A DNA stretch of 64,000 nucleotides from Pontederia crassipes (Eukaryota > Streptophyta > Magnoliopsida > Commelinales > Pontederiaceae): assembly GCA_030549335.1 (NCBI GenBank), contig JAUKPH010000018.1, positions 1,364,001 to 1,428,000 of the forward strand, written 5' to 3'. This document shows, piece by piece, positions 11,655-23,734 of this stretch. Position 1 is the stretch's first letter. Each line of letters begins with the position of its first letter. A model generated the notes under the pieces. The model searched no databases and was not told the origin of the DNA. It worked only from the letters and a program-made list of their open reading frames with translations. Position numbers and translations under genes: made by a program.

Positions 11655-14600
11655 TATTTTTATTGATGTATGTTATAATGATATTTATTATTGTGATCTA
11701 AATTTAATTATGAAAATCATTTGAATAATTTGAAACTTGAAATTAAATTCAAAATTAGTATGTCCAAAATTTATTACAAATAATTATCTTCCTAAAATTT
11801 TGACTGTGTTAAAATTGTGAATTTGAATGTCCAATTTAAATGAATGTTTCATGCAAGCCTATAGTAATAAAAAATAATTAGTTTGTCAACTTAAACAAAA
11901 TATAGGTAACTAAATTATACATGAAATATGGTACTTTTGTAGGATTAAGGCACATCGAGATTCAAGTATTCGTGAAAAAACTTCGACAATCCATTTTCGT
12001 TGCAAGAGGTATTTCGTAACATATATGTCATAAATTCAACATCAAGCTTTTGTGATTTTTTTTTCAAATTCGTGATTGCATCGAAAAAATAATATTTGTT
12101 ATTATTTTTGAGATCTGATCACAATTGAGGATAATGTAATCTTGATCATGACAAATATATTATCGACAAATCTAAACCATAATATATTTTTTTCTATTTT
12201 ATTTTAATATTTTTTACAAACTTTATTTATTTTTTTCTTCATGTGTGCTCGAAGAAAATAAAATAAAATTGTTTAGCCGCTGGGAGGGCAGATATGGGTG
12301 CAATGGTGTTTGCACCTATATTGTTTGGCGGCTAGGCTGTCAGGAGTGGCCCAATACAATAGTTTTTAGCATTTTTTTGAATTTTTCCGGAATATTAAAT
12401 TAACTAGAAAATAAAAAAAATAACTATTTTAAAATTTATAAAAAATACGAAGAACATGTATTTTCCTTAAGAATATTTTTTTTTATCCTGCATGCAATTT
12501 AACACTATTAAAAGAAAATCATTTGTTGATTTAGTTCAATAGTTAAATGATTTATATTTGCATGCTATTTACAAATATTGTCTAATAAATGTGTTATCAT
12601 GAATGAAATAAATATTGTCATTTATGTATGTCATAATGATATTTATTATTGTAATCTAAATTCAACTATGTAATGCATTTGAATAATTTGAAATTTGAAT
12701 TCAAACTCAAAAGAGGTATGTCCAAAATTTATTATAAATAATTGTCTTATTAAAATTTTAACTATGTGTTGAAATTATGAATTCGCATTTAAAATTGGTA
12801 TGTTCAATTTTGTTAAGCTTGATAACTAGCTAAAAATTTCACATTTAGTTGAAATTAAATAAATTAAATTATTCCATTGTAAGAATTAATTAACATTTAT
12901 GACAATATTATTTTTTGATATGTGTTGAATGAATGTTTCATGCAAGCCTATAACAAAAGAATAACTAGTTGCTATAATTATACAAATTATAGGTAATTAA
13001 ATGATAAATAAAACATACGTACTTCATACTTCGTTTGTAGAACTAAGGCTACTCGAGATTCGACGATATGCTTTCAATGCAAGAATTTCTGCAACCTCTA
13101 TGATTTGTTCAAATGTTATAAATCTAACATTACTATGGGAGTTTTTCTATTTTTTTCTTGAATTCGTGATTGCATAGAAAAAAATAATATTTTATTATTA
13201 TTTTTCAAACTGCACATCTAGATTGGGACAAGTGGTCTTTGTCATCACAAATATATTATGGATGAGGATAAATCATAATATTTTTTTTGATTTATTTTAA
13301 TACTTTTCATGAACTTTTCAAATTTTTTTAGCATTCACCATAAGAAAAAAATAGAGAACTATTTCATAATGCACAAAGCCCGCTGGGAGGGCTCGTATGG
13401 TCTAAAGGTGTTTACAACTATATTGTTTGATGGCTAGGCCACCAAAAGCGGTTTTTGTTAGCATTTTTCAAATGTTGTCAAAATATTAAAGTGATTAAAA
13501 CATAGGAAATGTCTATTTTAAATTTTAAAAAATAGGAAAAATAGGTATTCGATAAGAAATTTTTATTTAAATTTTAAACTCATCCATGAAATTTAACACT
13601 ATTAAAATAAAATCATTTGTTGATTCAGTGTAATAGTTAAATGATCTAGATTTGCATGCGAATTGCAAAGATTGCCTAATAAATGTGTTATCATGCATGA
13701 AATAAATATTTCCTTTTATGTATGTCATAATGATATTTATTTATGTGATATAAATTCAATTATGGAAGGCAATTGAATAATTTGAAATTTGAATTCAAAT
13801 TAAAAATTAGCATGTTCAAAATTTATTAGAAATAATTGTCTTCCTAAAATTTTGACGATGTGTTAAAATTGTGAATTTGAAATTAAAATTGTTATGTCCA
13901 GTTTAAATGAATGTTTCATACAAGCCTATAATAAAAAACATAATTAGTTGATCTAGTTAAACAAAATTTAGGTAATTAAATGATGCATGAAACATACTAC
14001 TTTTGTAGGATTAAAGCACATCGAGATTCAAGTGTTTGTAGAAAAGTTCCGATGATCGCTTTCGCTGCAAGAAGTATTTAGTAACATATATATAGTATAA
14101 GAGCTTTTGTGAGTTTTTTTCAAATTCGTGATTGAGTCGAAAAAATAATATTTGTTATTATTTTTGGAATTTGCGTGTCTCGATTGTATGATCACAATTG
14201 AGGGACAATGTGGTCTTGAATAACACAAATACATTATGGATGAACATATAACATAATTTTTCTATTTTATTTCAATATTTTGTCAAATTTTTCAAAAAAA
14301 CAAATTATGCATGTGTGCACGAAAAAGAAAAATAAAACTGTTTAGCATGCACAAGACCTGTTAGGAGGGCCCATATGACTGCAATGGTGTTTGCACCTAT
14401 ATTTGTCGGCGGGCTGCGAGGACCGGCCCAATATATTTTTTTAGCATTTTTCGATTTTTTTCAGAATATTAAATTAATTAGAAAATAAAAAATAAATATT
14501 TTAAAATGTATAAAATTTACAAAATTCATGCATGCAATTTAACACTATTAAAAAAATTATTTGTTCATTTAGTGTAATATTTAAATGATTTAGATTTGCA

Positions 14601-17513
14601 TACTATTTACAAATATTGTCTAATAAATATTATCACACATGAAATAAATATTATCATTTATGTATGTTATAATCATATTTATTGTTTTGATCGAAATTCA
14701 ATTATGGAATGCACTTGAATAATTTAAAATTTCAATTCAAACTCAAAATTAGTATGTACAAAATTTATTGTAAATAATCGTCTTCCTAAAATTTTAACTG
14801 TGCTGAAATTGTGAATTCATATTTAAAATTGGTATGCACAATTTTGTTAGGATTGATAATTGGCCTAAAAATTTCAAATTGAGTTGAAATTAAATAAATT
14901 AAATTAATTCCATTCGTAAGAATTAATTAACATTTATGACAATATTATTTTTAGATATGTGCTGAAATGAATGTTTAATGCAAGACTATAACAAAAGAAT
15001 AATTAGTTGCTCTAGTTATACAAATTACAGTTAATTAAATGATAAATAATACATGTGTACTACTTCTTTCATAGAACTAAGGTTACTCGAGATTCAAGTA
15101 TTCGTGAAAAGTCTCGACGATCAGCCTTCGATGCAAGGGTATTTCGCAATTTCTATAAATTGTATATGTTATAAATTCAACATTACTACGGGAGCTTTTC
15201 TATTTTTTTTCAAACTCATGATTGCGAAGGAAAAAATAATATTTTATTATTATTTTTGAAACTATGCATTTCGATTGGGATTTGGGATAGAGTGATCTTT
15301 GTCATCACAAATATATTATGGATGAGCGTAAATCACAATATATTACGGATAAAGGAGGAGGGTTGTGTTAGGCCCCGACAGCCAGCGTAAAACCCTGTCG
15401 AATCTCATGAACATGGATCAACGAAGCGTCGTATGATCCATGTAGTCGACCCCACATAGTGGGATAAGGCTTTGTTGTTGTTGTTTGCATCGTAAGAAAA
15501 AAAAAAGAACAGTTTCAAAATGCACAAAACGCGTTGGGAGGGCTCATATGGGTCAAAGGTGTTTGCAACTATATAGTTTGACAGTTGAGCTGCCAGGAGC
15601 AGCCCATTACAATTTTTTAGTAGTTTTCAAATGTTGTCAGAATATCATAGTAATGAGAAAATAGAAAATGACTATTTTCAAATTTCAAAAAATAGGAAAA
15701 AAAAAGTATTCCATAAGAAAGTTTTATGTAAATTTTAAAATCATTCATGAAATTTACTACTATTAAAATAAAAATCATTTAATGATTCAGTGTAATAGTT
15801 AAATAATTTAGATTTGCATGTTAATTACAAAAATTTCCTAATAAATGTGTAATGCATGAAACAAATATTGTCATTTATGTATGTCATAATAATATTTATT
15901 TATGTGATATAAATTCAATTATGGAAGCATTTGAATATTTTGTAATTTGAATTCGAATTAAAAATTAGTATGCCCAAAATTTATTGCAAATAAATATTTT
16001 CTTAAACTTTTGACTATGTTAAATTCGTGAATTTGAATTTAAATTTAGTGTGACCAATTTTGTTAAGTATGATAACTTGTCTAAAAATTTCAATTGGGTT
16101 GAAATTAAATAAATGGAATTAATTCCATTTGTAAGAATTAAAACATTTAAGGCAATATTATTTTTTGCTAAGTTCTAGAATGAATGTTTCATGCAAACCT
16201 CTAACAAAAGAATTATTTGTTCATGCAAAAATTATTTGTTTCATGCAAACTCATTATTGCACCGAAAAAATAATATTTGTTATTATTTTTGGAATATGCG
16301 TATCTACATTTGAGGGACAAAATGGTCTTTATCATCACAAATTTATTATGAATGATGTAAACTATAATATATTTTTCTAATTTATTTTAATATTTTTTAT
16401 GAACCTTTTAATTTTTTTTTCTGCATGTATTCCAAGAAGAAAAAAAGAAAAACTGTTTTAGGAGACAAGGCCCGCTCGGTGGGAACCTATATGGTTTGGC
16501 AATAGGGAGTGGCGCAATACAATCTTTTCAGATTTTTTGAAAATTTCCTAGAATATTAAAGTAATAAAATGTATAATTTAAAATTTAAAAAAATAGGAAT
16601 GATATATATATATATTTTCTTTCAGAAAGTTTTCTTTAATTTTAAAATCATGCATGCAATTTTAATACGATTAAAAAATTATTTATTTATTTAGTGCAAT
16701 AGTTATGAGTTAAATGATTTAGATTTGCATGATGATTACAAATATGGCCTAGTGAATGTGTTATCATTCATGAAATAAATATTGTTATTTATATATGTCA
16801 TTATGTCCAAAATTTATTGCAAATAATTGTCTTTCTAAGATTTTTACTATGTGTTAAAATTGTGAATTTGCATTTAAAATTAGTATGTCCAATTTTGTTA
16901 GCCATGATAACTTGCCTAAAGGTTTCAAATTGAATTGAAATTTAATAAATTGAATTAATTTCTTTTGTAGGAATTAATTAACATTTGTTGCAATATTATT
17001 TTTGGCTATGTGCCAAAATGGATGTTTCATGGAAGTATATAACAAAAGAATAATTAGTTGCTCTAATTATATAAATTATAGGTAATTAAATTATAAATGA
17101 AACATAGCCAACTTCTTTTCCAGGATGAAGGCACTTCAATATTTAAGTGTTCGTGAAAAAGCCTCGTGGATAAGCTTTCGCTTTAAAAGGTATTTCACAA
17201 TCTTTATGATTTGTATATATTATAAATTCAACATTGGTACTAGTGCTTTTCTGTTTTTTTTCGAACTCATAATTGTGCAAAAAAATGCGTGTTTTTATTT
17301 TTTGAATGTGCACATTTCAGTTGTATAATCACAACCAAGAGACAAAGTAGTTTTTATCATCACAAATATATTATGAATGATCCTAAATTATAATATATTT
17401 TTTCTGATTTATTTTAATATTTTTGATGAACTTTTCGAATTTTTTCTATATGTGTTGCAAGAAGAAAAAAAAGAAAATCATTTTGGCAAGTACAAAGTCC
17501 ACTGGGATTCCAC
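11655..17513 (+). repeat. Satellite-like array, about 1-kb unit, nearly six copies
   Basis: Marker words recur in one direction. AATGTTTCATGCAAGCCTAT lies near 11843, 12930, 13910, 14968, 16181 and 17020, and a CGCTGGGAGGGC-like word near 12276, 13381, 14358, 15531, 16470 and 17505. Spacing is about 0.95-1.2 kb. Units alternate: those starting near 12625, 14662 and 15875 contain a block of about 150 bp (TTTTGTTAAG...GATAACT... AATTAATTAACATTTATGAC) that is missing from those starting near 11666 and 13720. The unit is AT-rich with one short GC-richer patch and has no coding region. The fifth unit has an internal deletion. The same family returns at 40863-43930. Sequence divergence between units is substantial, so the array is old. 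Confidence 0.85.
15346..15485 (+). mobile_element. Au-like SINE, 5'-truncated
   Basis: Matches the reverse complement of the fuller copy at 25778-25952: GGTTGTGTTAGGCCCCGACAG near 15361, ACCCTGTCGAATCTCATGA, ATGATCCATGTAG, then CCCCACATAGTGGGATAAGG and a (TTG)n tail. It sits inside the fourth satellite unit, making that unit about 150 bp longer. The tRNA-derived head is missing. No target duplication was seen. The Au family name is from memory of its TTG-tailed 3' end. Confidence 0.7.
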
Positions 17514-18287
17514 TAATTTATTTTATTATTAAGTCTTTCACCTAGACCATCTGGATCAACGAAAGAGTCAAAGAATCCGAATAAAGTAACGCATGAGAGG
17601 AAATTTGGTGATGTGACAGGGTCAAATTTCGATGCATTATATTTTTACTACTAATAATTAGTCAATTCAACTTAGTGAACTAAAACTATAAGTAAAGGAA
17701 ACGCGAGTGTGCCTTTGTTCGATATTATTAGTGATTTGATAAGAATTAATAAAGGATAGCGGTTTAACTAGCGGATAGTGAATAGCGAATGATTAACGGT
17801 TAGAAGTCGTAACAAATAAGTGTTTGATAAACTTAGCGATAGAATTAGATAATGAATATAAAATGACATAATTAGACATATGACAAATTATTTAATTTAA
17901 GCACTATACAAATTCTATTATAATACAATAAATAAATTGTTTGTATCTCAATTAAATAAAATAAAATTTCACAACTATTTTTTTGTTTAAATATTTAGAA
18001 ATTTATATTGACAATAAATTTTATATAGTGCACCCAAGATATAAAAATATTAATTGTGAAAATACTTTTTATTCATTGTTAACATATAAATAATATGTAA
18101 TTAATTGAGCATGAATACAAAAAGAAATATATCTAAATTATTATAAAATAAAAATAAGAAAATAATAAGATAAGTTAGAAATAAATTATATATTTGAATA
18201 AGGGTAAAATTAAAAAAATTATAAAATGCTAATATCTAATTTTTAAACACTAGTAAAGTAAATTTTCAATAATTTTATATGAAACAC
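17514..18287. other. AT-rich DNA between satellite array and CACTA element
   Basis: No coding signal. Around 17700-17860 there is a patch with repeated TAGCG(G/A) words (GATAGCGG, TAGCGGATAG, GATAGTGAATAGCG), of a kind seen in some hAT-type MITEs; I could not find paired ends. The remainder is very AT-rich. Confidence 0.5.
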
Positions 18288-18307
18288 TAACACTAAAAGA
18301 AAATTGC

Positions 18308-18900
18308 CATTTTCCGACGGACAATTTCCGACGGACAATTTCCGACGGATAGAAATCCGTCGCAATTTGCGACGGATTTTGCGACGGAAATGTTTCCGAC
18401 GGTTAAGACCGTCGGAAAATGAAAATAATAAATTATGTAATTTATTATATTATTATTTAATTTTTTTATGATTAGGAACGTCGATATTTCCGACGGATAC
18501 CCATCCGTCGTAATTTCCGATGGTCGTGACCGTCGGAAATAAAAATACTAAATTATGTAATTTGTTATATAATTATTTTATTTTTCGATGATTAGGAACA
18601 TCGATATTTCCGACGAATATCAATTCGCCGCAATTTTCGACGGTCATAACCGTCGGTAAAGGTATAATAATATAATATGATGATTATTTTATTAATATAA
18701 TTTGCGACAGTCCAAATCGTCGTAATTTTCGATGGTTCCACCCGTCGGTAATAATTAGCGACTGTTCAAATCATCAGTAAAATAAAAAATAAATAGTATA
18801 TATAACTAAATATAAATTAAATAATTTTCGATGGTCTCAACCGTCAGTAACTTTTAAAATAATTAATATTTGTGGTTTTTCGACGATCACAGCCGTCGAT
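18308..18900. repeat. CACTA left subterminal repeats
   Basis: Multiple TTTCCGACGG and CCGTCGGAAA words in direct and inverted order, several forming perfect short hairpins (for example ACGGATAG...ATCCGTCG). Two larger units of about 120 bp each (about 18412-18531 and 18532-18652) repeat the block ending in GACCGTCGG(A/T)AA. Such words are the usual transposase-binding sites in CACTA elements; binding here is inferred. Confidence 0.85.
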
Positions 18901-18953
18901 AATTAAAATTTTGTTATCCCGCTTTTTTTTCGTTTTTCCGCTTTCTCATCTTT

Positions 18954-18955
<2 letters not shown>

Positions 18956-19003
<48 letters not shown>
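18956..19003. repeat. (TA)n microsatellite
   Basis: About 24 TA units, followed after ACCCCATCTCC by a CT-rich run to about 19062. It lies in the centre of the CACTA element immediately upstream of the LTR-element insertion. Confidence 0.97.
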
Positions 19004-19004
<1 letters not shown>

Positions 19005-19072
19005 CCCCATCTCCTCTCTCCCTCCTCTCCTCTCTCTCTCTCCCTCTCCCTCTTCCTCTCCCGGCCCGCGAG

Positions 19073-19740
19073 TGTCACGGGGCTTTTCCCGTGACACGAA
19101 GCGTGAAGCCTCGCGGAACCAGTGCCGCTCAACTTATAGCCCTCGGCCGCTCAACGTCGAAAACATGGAACACATGCAGCCGCCCCGCACTGCGTAATAT
19201 TGCGGAGTACCAAGTTATCCGCCCTTAGGGTATTTATCTTGTAAGGCCGTCCTTATGAATGGCCAAGTAGGTGACGTTCCCGTAGAGTACGTCTTTTGCA
19301 TCTTCAATATGTAACAAGACTCCTATACCTACGGTACACTAGGAGGAGTTCACTAGTGCCTTCCGAGGTCCAATTGTATGTTATGTTTCATCATATTTAA
19401 TACAAGTAAGCTTTCCTTTAATTCTAGTGTCATGGCCTTGAGCGTGGGGTGGCAACCCACATCGGTGTCCCTTCGTGGTGTCTCGTGGTCCCTTCGTCGC
19501 CCCTTCGGACTTTAAGCGCCCAAGCGCCTACATTAGTGCCGCAACGCGCTAATGCCACGGTCTCGTGACGAGTAGTCCAACACTCTAGTCATGTCCGTGT
19601 TTGAATGCCTATAAGAGCGACTCTCGGCAAAGTCGTCTCGACCATAAAAACTTCCGCTGCAAACTCAAAACAGGCTTGGCTAGGTGCCTGTCCGCCTAGT
19701 CGCCGCACGTGGTCTAGTGTCCGAGAATGACCCCGTGACA
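19073..19740 (+). repeat. 5' LTR (668 bp) of the nested element
   Basis: Starts TGTCACGGGG and ends CCCCGTGACA, a perfect 10-bp inverted pair. Another copy of the end, CCCGTGACA, lies 16 bp in, so the 5' tip can fold into a hairpin. No clear TATA box was seen. Confidence 0.95.
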
Positions 19741-19742
19741 AG

Positions 19743-19754
19743 TGGTATCAGAGC
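19743..19754 (+). other. Primer-binding site (initiator Met tRNA)
   Basis: TGGTATCAGAGC, two bases after the 5' LTR; complementary to the 3' end of plant initiator methionine tRNA. Confidence 0.93.
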
Positions 19755-22733
19755 AGTTCTTCTTGCTCGAATTATCCAGCGACGATGACTCGCTTGTGTC
19801 GTCGCAACGTGCCCTGGCGTAGGATATGTGCTTCCGCTCAAATACTCCATCACGCCCAGGCGCACTGGTACCATGGTCTTTGATCGTGGACGCCAACGAG
19901 GAATGCTTGGCAAGCCTCCTCGCCGCACGCCCAGCCGTGCCCCGCAGCATATTTCTCATACACCCGTGTCGTGTCAAGGAACGTCCATCATGCATCATGA
20001 TGGCGGATTGATTGCCCCGCCTAACCGGGACGGTCATGCGTCGCTCACTCGAGCAGATCAACCACCCCAGGTATACAGTCGAGAATCCTGAAGTGTCGCG
20101 CTGCGTCAAAGAGTGGTCATATGCTCCGCATGATGGTCTTGCGCTGCTCATATCATGAGATCGCTTACACGAGCGTCGTGTAACTCGGAGGACCCGTGTC
20201 ACATTCAGGGACTGTCGGTCATGCACTATCATGACGACCTGGCGCTGCTCGGTATTTTGTGACGTCGCATCGCATGCCCAGTCATGCAACGTAAAGTGCA
20301 CAACCGCTTCACGGGAGAAGTTGGCTTAAAGACAAATATCAAGGTTCACGGTCCCTTTTCGGCCAAAGAATATCATCCCTTCGGCCAAGGAGCATCAATC
20401 ACAAGCATCTTGTCGTGTCGCAGCCTCGCCTGCCCCGCCATGATGACTTTCAAGAATGGAGCAAAGCGTTGATTACTTGCAAACACTCGCGGACGAGCTG
20501 TCAGCCTTGCCTACCTTGTCAAGTGTCGCCCCGCAAGCGGCGTGATGTCATCCATCGAGGAGTGGGACGAACCTGATACATGCCAACGCAAATCGACGCC
20601 TCAACTCAGCGACCAATTTGGCAAATGGTCTGAGCGTCGAGCATCGGCGAACCTTGACATGCTGCTGTCAAGCGTTCTGCCGCCAACCGAAGGAAGGAGT
20701 GCCCTTTCCTTTCGGACATCGCCTCGAGTAATCGAAGCGGCCTCCAAAGATCGCAATGCGAAGGTTTTGAAGGACACATTGGTGATGTCGTCCCTTCGAA
20801 TGGAGATGGAGGTAATGTTGGGAGCTCATGCCACGAGTTCACCAACCGCAGTCCGCTTATCCAAGCGGAGCGTCTTCACAAGCATCCACCCGGATTAGTG
20901 AAGGCCCGGAACGGCTACTCTTTCGCAAGGGTCAAGCCGCCCGGTGGACGAGTATGTCAAAGGTGTATGATCTAGGATGACAAGCACAGTGACATTACTT
21001 TGTCCAATGTGCGGACGGACGAGCATCTAAGGTGCATCCTCTTCGTGAATGAGCACAACGATCTCGCCCCGTCCATACCCCAAAGGGATTGTCAAAGCTT
21101 CAAAGGAGGTCCCAGGATCGGAAGAAGACATATCCCAAGAACCCTGCAAGATGTGGCAAACTCAGGATGGCGTTGTCATCGCGACAAGGTAGAATGTGGC
21201 AAACATGCATCCCAGACATGGGACAGAAGAAGTGGCAGTCCATCAATTATGCAAGCCCTGACAAGTTGGGACTGGAGGTCAAGATCGCATTGTTCAACAT
21301 CGGCCAGATGGGCATGTTGAAGGAGGAAGTGAAAAGAATCACCGAGCTCCGCCTACAGTGTTCCCAGGAGGATGAAGACCCAGTGTTGGTGCTCTTCAAG
21401 CAGAGGGGTCAGAAGCTTTGGACTAAGAAGGAGTTGGAACGACCGGATCGTCCAACCTCCGCTCACTAGTCGACACTGCCAAGTCAATCGGAACAAGTGT
21501 CATACCACCAAAGCCCTTGGGCAAGGGTAATGGTGGGGGAGAGAAGCTCAAGTCGCAAGGAGGAAGCTACTTATGCCGAAGATAAAGATCGCCCATCGAA
21601 GCAGGAGAAGCGGGTCGAACCACAGGCACATGTGGGGAGACCCTCATCGTCGCTCACTATAGCGACTGGGAGTGGACAAGGTGCGGAATGTTATACCAAA
21701 GAATCTTGCTCCACCTCAAACCGTCGAGATATCTCTTGTCCACCAAGAGGAAGGTGGAGCGGTTCTCAAGGCTCGACGGACGAAGGACTCAATGTTGCAG
21801 TCATCTGCAACTTGGGGACAGCGAGTTGAACCACAAGGAAACGTGGGGAGACTCTCGTCGCCCCTATGGCGACTTGGATGGACAAGGCATGGAATGTCAT
21901 ATCAAAGAACCTTGTCCCGCCTCAAGACTGTCAAAACATCATGTGACCACCAAGGAGGAGGTGGTCTTGCGCTTTTCGTTCGGCAGAGGTATGGAAGACT
22001 CTACGTTGCAATCATTTGCAACATAGAGACATTGAGTCAAGTCCACAAAGAGACCTGAAGCGTCCCAGAGTATCCGTGGGAAGACTCTTATCGCTCATCA
22101 TAGCGATCCCAGGCACCCGAAGCAGACAAGCTACAAGCATCGACATCGGAGAGCTTGTGCTGTTTCAAGCCGTCGAAATTCAAGAATGATCATCGAGGGT
22201 GAGATGGTCCTATACTTCGCATTCGACGGAAGGGAGACCTTATGCTGCGGTCATCCGCAACATGAAGGCATCAAGTCAAGCCATGCAGGTCGAATGGCGA
22301 GACTCTTCATCGTGTTCTACACGACCCTGAGACAACTCTTCTCCACGCTATTCCTGAAGGCATACAAGAGTTGTTTCACCCCCAAAGAAGCCAAACCACA
22401 CAAGTTGACGCTGCGTAAGTCGAAGAGAAGTGAAGCCAACAGAGACTTGATGGACGGATAGTTGCTTGATGAAGTCAGACCGCACATGGCGGACTCCACT
22501 GGCGCTGCACAAGTGATGACCCCGGATTGGACGAAGGATCAGCGAGCGAAGCAGGCCTGAGGGAGGAGTCCTCAGCGAGACCCCAAGGAGCAGGCATTCC
22601 TGGCGTTGCGTGATGCTGGTGAAGTTGAAGTCAAGGTAAAGAAGGCAGAATTGAACGAGACAAGCGAAGTCAAGACTCAAGACGAAGGCCCCGAGGAAGC
22701 CCGGACAACGGCGTCGGGGGCGTCGCCGACTTT
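19755..22733 (+). other. Interior of the nested LTR element, no recognisable protein
   Basis: GC-richer than its surroundings. Open frames occur on both strands (for example 20542-20898, 21089-21469 plus; 19714-20301 minus), but none shows a zinc knuckle, D-S/T-G protease, YxDD or integrase motif. The plus frame at 21089-21469 has a basic N-terminal half (KLQRRSQDRKKT) and a charged helical-looking C-terminal half (MLKEEVKRITELRL); it could be a remnant of gag, but I cannot show that. Confidence 0.7.
21615..22290 (+). repeat. About 215-235-bp tandem repeat, three copies plus a partial
   Basis: Units begin with (A)CCACA(G/A)G...GTGGGGAGA or a derivative at about 21615, 21828 and 22037, with a partial fourth at about 22275. 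Each contains GTGGG(G/A)AGAC(C/T)CT, a TATAGCGA-like word, GGACAAG...GGAATGT and a block ending in TGCA(A/G)...TCATCTGCAA-like sequence. Copies are diverged by roughly a quarter. Confidence 0.75.
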
Positions 22734-22745
22734 GGTGGGGGAGAA
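22734..22745 (+). other. Polypurine tract
   Basis: GGTGGGGGAGAA immediately before the 3' LTR; the plus-strand primer site expected for a plus-oriented element. Confidence 0.9.
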
Positions 22746-23413
22746 TGTCACGGGGCGTTTCCCGTGACACGAAGCGTGAAGCCTCGCGGCACCAGTGCCG
22801 CTCAACTTATAGCCCTCGGCCGCTCAGCGCCGAAAACATGGAACACATGCAGCCGCCCCGCACTGCGTAATATTGCGGAGTACCAAGTTATCCGCCCTTA
22901 GGGCATTTATCTTGTAAGGCCGTCCTTATGAATGGCCAAGTAGGTGACGTTCCCGTAGGGTACGTCTTTTGCATCTTCAATATGTAACAAGACTCCTATA
23001 CCTAAGGTACACTAGGAGGAGTTCACTAGTGCCTTCCGAGGTCCAATTGTATGTTATGTTTCATCATATTTATTACAAGTAAGCTTTCATTTAATTCTAG
23101 TGTCATGGCCTTGAGCGTGGGGTGGCAACCCACATCGGTGTCCCTTCGTGGCGTCCCGTGGTCCCTTCGTCGCCCCTTCGGACTTTAAGCGCCCAAGCGC
23201 CTACATTAGTGCCGCAACGCGCTAATGTCACGGTCTCGTGACGAGTAGTCCAACACTCTAGTCATGTCCGTGTGTGAATGCCTATAAGAGCGACTCTCGG
23301 CAAAGTCGTCTCGACCATAAAAACTTCCGCTGCAAACTCAAAACAGGCTTGGCTAGGTACCTGTCCGCCTAGTCGCCGCACGTGGTCTAGTGTCCGAGAA
23401 TGACCCCGTGACA
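22746..23413 (+). repeat. 3' LTR (668 bp) of the nested element
   Basis: Same length as the 5' LTR with 14 substitutions and no gaps. It is followed at once by the CGAG duplication. Confidence 0.95.
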
Positions 23414-23548
23414 CGAGCACCGGACGTCATCGACCGCCGGCGACCCTCTCCCTCTCCCGGCCGGCGAGCCTCTGACCGGACGTCATCGACCGTCGGCGAC
23501 CCTCTCCCGTGCCAGCGTCTCTCTCTCTTTGGCCCGAACCACCAGGCG

Positions 23549-23676
23549 GCCGGATTCGGCTGCTGGGCGATCGGATCCGGACTCCAGCGGTCGGATCCGG
23601 ACTCCAGCGGCCGGATCTGCCGCCTGGCGGTCGGATCCGGACTCTAGCGGCCGGATCCGACCTCGGCCGGCTGGCG
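23549..23676. repeat. 20-bp GC-rich tandem repeat in the CACTA centre
   Basis: About six units of the form G(T/C)CGGATCCGGACTCCAGCG, with diverged outer copies. The GC content is far above the subterminal regions, suggesting this is captured sequence and not transposon-derived. Confidence 0.85.
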
Positions 23677-23734
23677 GTCGAGATCTTGGCGTTGGCCGCT
23701 GGCCGGCTAATATTTTTTATATTATAAAAATTCT

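Larger units (their letters stand above)
19073..23413 (+). mobile_element. Complete non-coding LTR retrotransposon nested in the CACTA element
   Basis: Two 668-bp LTRs (19073-19740, 22746-23413) flank 3.0 kb. The target duplication is CGAG (19069-19072 and 23414-23417). The primer-binding site TGGTATCAGAGC at 19743 fits initiator methionine tRNA, and the purine tract GGTGGGGGAGAA lies directly before the 3' LTR. Comparing the two LTRs by eye gives 14 substitutions and no indels, about 2.1%, so the insertion is recent relative to most of the window. The interior has no protease, RT, RNase H or integrase; the longest open frames are 195 codons or less and match nothing I recognise. It must have been mobilised in trans. 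Superfamily is not determinable from what is present. Confidence 0.93.

Noticed and set aside
11655..17513. A CRISPR-like array
   Set aside because: Units are about 1 kb, diverged and lack short identical repeats with unique spacers; eukaryotic satellite-type repeat.
17690..17870. A hAT MITE with TAGCG repeats flanking the CACTA element
   Set aside because: No matching right end or 8-bp duplication could be found in 24193-24349.
18872..19228. 118-codon plus frame with a Tyr-Ile run
   Set aside because: The run is the translated TA microsatellite, and the frame crosses the CACTA/LTR border.
19714..20301. 195-codon minus frame in the nested LTR element
   Set aside because: It crosses the primer-binding site and is opposite to the element's direction; no domain recognised.
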